From positions 1 through 7,530 of the forward strand of contig JAFSOM010000529.1 of the NCBI GenBank assembly GCA_017447005.1: DNA of 7,530 nt, written 5' to 3'. A program made the translations under genes and the position numbers. The stretch comes from Oscillibacter sp. GTDB lineage: Bacteria; Bacillota; Clostridia; Oscillospirales; Oscillospiraceae. The notes under the pieces are model-generated. The model made no database searches. It was not told the origin of the DNA and was given only the letters and a program-made list of their open reading frames with translations. How positions within the stretch are numbered: position 1 is the stretch's first letter; every line of letters begins with the position of its first letter. This document shows, in pieces, positions 5,849-7,530 of this stretch.

Positions 5849-5866
5849 AATCAGAGGAATCAGAGG
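5849..5866 (+). repeat. Two tandem copies of AATCAGAGG before the dehydrogenase ribosome site
   Basis: AATCAGAGG occurs twice back to back (5849-5857, 5858-5866). The second copy runs directly into AAGGAAG, which serves as the ribosome site for the ATG at 5882. The duplication doubles an AGAGG Shine-Dalgarno-like word in the leader and could reflect slippage or tune translation. Confidence 0.6.
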
Positions 5867-5881
5867 AAGGAAGACATTTCT

Positions 5882-7228
5882 ATGAACGCATTTTTCGCGG
5901 CGTACTGTCGCGCTTTTCAGACGGCTTTTCATCTGCTCATGCCGCTTTTCCCCTACCGGATGCCGGAAATTCTGAACAATGTGCGCGAAATTCCCGGCAA
6001 GCTCTCTGAACGGAACGTCAGCGCGGTTCTGCTGGTCACAGATAGCGCCTTACGGCGTTCCGGCGTCACGTCCGCGCTTGAGGAGGCCTTGCGGGACGCG
6101 GGCGTCCGCTGTACGGTCTATGACAAAACCGTCGCCAATCCGACTATCGCCGACGCGGAAGCCGCTATGCAAGCGTATCGGGCGGGGGAATGCGGGGCGG
6201 TAATTGGATTCGGCGGCGGCGCGGCGCTGGACTGCGCGAAAGCCGTCGCGGTACAGGCCGCCCGCCCCGATAAGACGCTCCGCGACCTGAAAGGCATTTT
6301 GAAAGTTCACGCGAAACTCCCGCCCGTATTCGCGGTTCCCACGACCGCCGGGACGGGCAGTGAGGCTACCGCCGCCGCCATCCTCGTGGACGAACGAACC
6401 CGCCACAAATTCCAAATCAGCGACTTTTGCCTGATTCCGTCGTATGCCGTCCTTGACGCGCGGGACACGGTCAGCCTACCGCCGTTCTTTACCGCCACAA
6501 CGGGCCTTGACGCGCTGACTCACGCCGTGGAAGCCTATATCGGACGCTCTACGACGCGTTACACCCGCCGGGCGTCCGTGGAGGCGGTACGGCTTATTTT
6601 TCGCTTTCTGGAGCGCGCCTACCGCGACGGCGGCGATTTGGAGGCCCGTAAGGGGATGTTGCGGGCGTCGTATCTGGCGGGAACCGCCTTTACGCGCTCG
6701 TTCGTGGGCTACTGTCATTGCGTCGCCCATACGCTCGGGGGCCGCTATAACGTCCCGCACGGTCTCGCTAACGCCGTACTGCTCCCGCATGTCCTGCGGG
6801 CTTACGGCTCGTCGGCGTGGCGGCCCCTGAAAGATTTGTCCGTCGCGCTGAAACTCGCCGACGAACGGACGCCGGATTTCGTGGCGGCGGAACGCTTCAT
6901 ACGCGCCGTCACCGACATGGAACGGCGTTTGGACATCCCGGAGAAATTCGACTGTATCAGGCCGGAGGACATCGCGCAAATGGCGCGTTACGCCGCCCGG
7001 GAAGGGAATCCGCTTTACCCTGTTCCGCGCCTTATGGACGCACGGGAATTGACGCGTTTCTATGTCGCCACGGCGGAAAATCTGGGCGACCTCGCGGAGA
7101 CGGCGGAAAATCTGGATAGCCTCGCGGAGACGACGGAAAATCTGGACGACTTCGCGGAGAAAGCGGAAAACGTATGGAAACCGTTGAAATACGGGCCGTT
7201 GCGCGGCAACAAGGGAACGACTTCCTGA
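5882..7228 (+). CDS. Iron-containing alcohol dehydrogenase with repeat C-terminal tail
   Basis: This 448-residue member of the iron-dependent group III alcohol dehydrogenases catalyses NAD(P)-linked interconversion of an alcohol and an aldehyde in the cytoplasm. Visible motifs are the nucleotide-binding GFGGGAALDCAK (109-120, with Ala where Ser is usual), PTTAGTGSEAT (153-163) and TGLDALTHAVEAY (207-219), with the metal ligands Asp210, His214, His283 (VAHTLG) and His293 (VPHG). The catalytic fold ends at about residue 396; relatives are usually 380-400 residues long. The rest is a hydrophilic tail with three and a half copies of a 10-residue repeat, then a basic end. ATG 5882 is chosen because AGGAAGGAAG precedes it and the longer frame would include a terminator and promoter. 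The substrate cannot be predicted. It has its own promoter, so it is probably a single-gene unit facing the mazF-like gene. Confidence 0.93.
   Translation: MNAFFAAYCRAFQTAFHLLMPLFPYRMPEILNNVREIPGKLSERNVSAVLLVTDSALRRSGVTSALEEALRDAGVRCTVYDKTVANPTIADAEAAMQAYRAGECGAVIGFGGGAALDCAKAVAVQAARPDKTLRDLKGILKVHAKLPPVFAVPTTAGTGSEATAAAILVDERTRHKFQISDFCLIPSYAVLDARDTVSLPPFFTATTGLDALTHAVEAYIGRSTTRYTRRASVEAVRLIFRFLERAYRDGGDLEARKGMLRASYLAGTAFTRSFVGYCHCVAHTLGGRYNVPHGLANAVLLPHVLRAYGSSAWRPLKDLSVALKLADERTPDFVAAERFIRAVTDMERRLDIPEKFDCIRPEDIAQMARYAAREGNPLYPVPRLMDARELTRFYVATAENLGDLAETAENLDSLAETTENLDDFAEKAENVWKPLKYGPLRGNKGTTS
7070..7171 (+). repeat. 30-bp in-frame tandem repeat, 3.4 copies
   Basis: Within the dehydrogenase 3' end, units start at 7070, 7100, 7130 and 7160 (last one partial). 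They encode TAENLGDLAE, TAENLDSLAE, TTENLDDFAE and KAEN. The DNA copies share long identical stretches such as CGGAAAATCTGG and TCGCGGAGA, indicating recent duplication. The unit length is a multiple of three, so copy-number change keeps the frame. The encoded tail is acidic and probably helical. Confidence 0.9.
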
Positions 7229-7248
7229 ACAGTACGGATTACGTTACA

Positions 7249-7280
7249 ACGCCCTCCCGGGAAACGTACCGGAAGGGCGT
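7249..7280. terminator. Hairpin between convergent dehydrogenase and mazF genes
   Basis: ACGCCCTCCCGG (7249-7260) pairs with CCGGAAGGGCGT (7269-7280), twelve positions with one C-A mismatch and an eight-base loop. It sits 20 bp past the dehydrogenase stop and 4 bp past the stop of the opposing gene. Neither side has a clean T-run (CAGCTTAT on plus, TGTAACG on minus), so it may work as a weak bidirectional terminator or mainly stabilise the 3' ends. Confidence 0.65.
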
Positions 7281-7284
7281 CAGC

Positions 7285-7530
7285 TTATACTAGCTGGTCG
7301 TGGGGTAGGCCGAAACTTACCGCTATGGCCGCGTCCACTTTTGTCATCATGTTCTCCTCCACGTGTCCCATACGCTCGCGCAGACGCTTCTTGTCAAGCG
7401 TCCGGATTTGCTCGAGCAGAATCACCGAATTGCGGCTCAGGCCGGAATTGGCGTTCACGGGCAGGTCTATGTGAGTGGGAAGGCGCGCCTTGCCCGTCTG
7501 GGAGGTAATCGCCGCCGCGATAACCGTCGG
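7285..7530 (-). CDS. mazF: MazF/PemK-family mRNA interferase toxin (EndoA type), N-terminus outside window
   Basis: The last 81 codons of a MazF-type toxin come in from the right edge. The stop is TAA at 7285-7287 and the frame is open to 7530. Translation begins PTVIAAAITSQ, continues KARLPTHIDLP, then SVILLEQIRTLDKKRLRE and ends VSFGLPHDQLV. These match the EndoA/NdoA group of Bacillota (usual length about 116), including the Thr of AAIT that corresponds to the conserved catalytic-site Thr48 and the highly conserved LLEQIRT. About 35 N-terminal residues, including the catalytic Arg, lie beyond the window, as would the antitoxin gene normally found just upstream. The family cleaves RNA at short specific sequences and is neutralised by its antitoxin. 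No frameshift is visible in the part seen. Transcription converges on the dehydrogenase gene. Confidence 0.93.
   Translation of the reverse strand, partial: PTVIAAAITSQTGKARLPTHIDLPVNANSGLSRNSVILLEQIRTLDKKRLRERMGHVEENMMTKVDAAIAVSFGLPHDQLV

Larger units (their letters stand above)
5579..5881. other. Spacer between the MBL and dehydrogenase genes (303 bp)
   Basis: No supported gene. It holds a weak hairpin GAGCG-gcttgt-CGCTC followed by TTCAATTTT (5599-5622), possibly the MBL terminator, then about 125 bp in which I see nothing definite, then a better terminator, a promoter and the dehydrogenase leader. A plus-strand frame at 5563-5772 ends inside the terminator and has no ribosome site. The opposite frame 5500-5793 is also unconvincing. 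The dehydrogenase frame stays open backwards to 5657 but crosses the terminator and promoter, so that extension is not coding. Confidence 0.55.

Noticed and set aside
5657..5881. 75-residue N-terminal extension of the alcohol dehydrogenase
   Set aside because: The frame is open but contains the terminator and the promoter. ATG 5882 has a good ribosome site and matches the usual family start.
6476..6979. 167-codon minus-strand frame
   Set aside because: It is antisense to the metal-binding core of the alcohol dehydrogenase and shows no domain of its own.
7070..7171. CRISPR-like array
   Set aside because: The 30-bp units are contiguous with no spacers and are in frame with the dehydrogenase, so this is a coding tandem repeat.

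Overview
The window reads as bacterial chromosome with a moderately high GC content (mid-50s percent by eye, not counted) and densely packed genes. It is most likely from a Clostridia-like Bacillota or another anaerobe with a similar gene set. The clues are an EndoA/NdoA-type MazF toxin, a glycosyltransferase-2/GtrA fusion next to a phosphodiester glycosidase, an iron-type alcohol dehydrogenase, strong Shine-Dalgarno sequences and frequent GTG/TTG starts. The taxon is inference from family content only.

Left part (1-3205, genes on the minus strand): an AT-rich non-coding edge is followed by the remnant of an IS5-family insertion sequence. One IS end and the stop codon survive, but the transposase has lost its N-terminal region and, through an in-frame deletion, the block that should carry the second and third catalytic acidic residues. 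Upstream of it on the minus strand is a tight three-gene operon, read 3205 to 646: a bifunctional GT2/GtrA membrane protein, an anchored phosphodiester glycosidase (NAGPA domain), and a small four-helix membrane protein. The first two genes are 6 bp apart and the last two overlap by 20 bp. Together they look like a cell-surface glycan module that transfers and flips a lipid-linked sugar and handles a sugar phosphodiester outside the membrane. The substrate is unknown.

Middle (3206-3687): a 482-bp divergent intergenic region. It holds a probable extended -10 promoter for the minus operon, a near-consensus sigma-70 promoter for the plus gene, a 14-bp perfect palindrome, and a nested inverted-repeat array built on the word TACGCATAC.

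Right part (3688-7228, plus strand): an alpha/beta-hydrolase esterase (TTG start) with its own terminator, then an MBL-fold metallo-hydrolase (GTG start) preceded by a hairpin. After a 303-bp spacer with a terminator and a promoter comes an iron-containing alcohol dehydrogenase with an unusual C-terminal tail of 10-residue tandem repeats. These three encode soluble hydrolytic or redox enzymes and seem to be separate transcription units rather than one pathway. At the right edge, the C-terminal two thirds of a mazF/ndoA toxin gene comes in on the minus strand, converging on the dehydrogenase across a strong hairpin.

I see no RNA gene, CRISPR array or phage gene. Most of the window is recognisable. 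The points worth a second look are the repeat-tailed dehydrogenase, the dyad array, the glycan module and the deletion-derivative IS.
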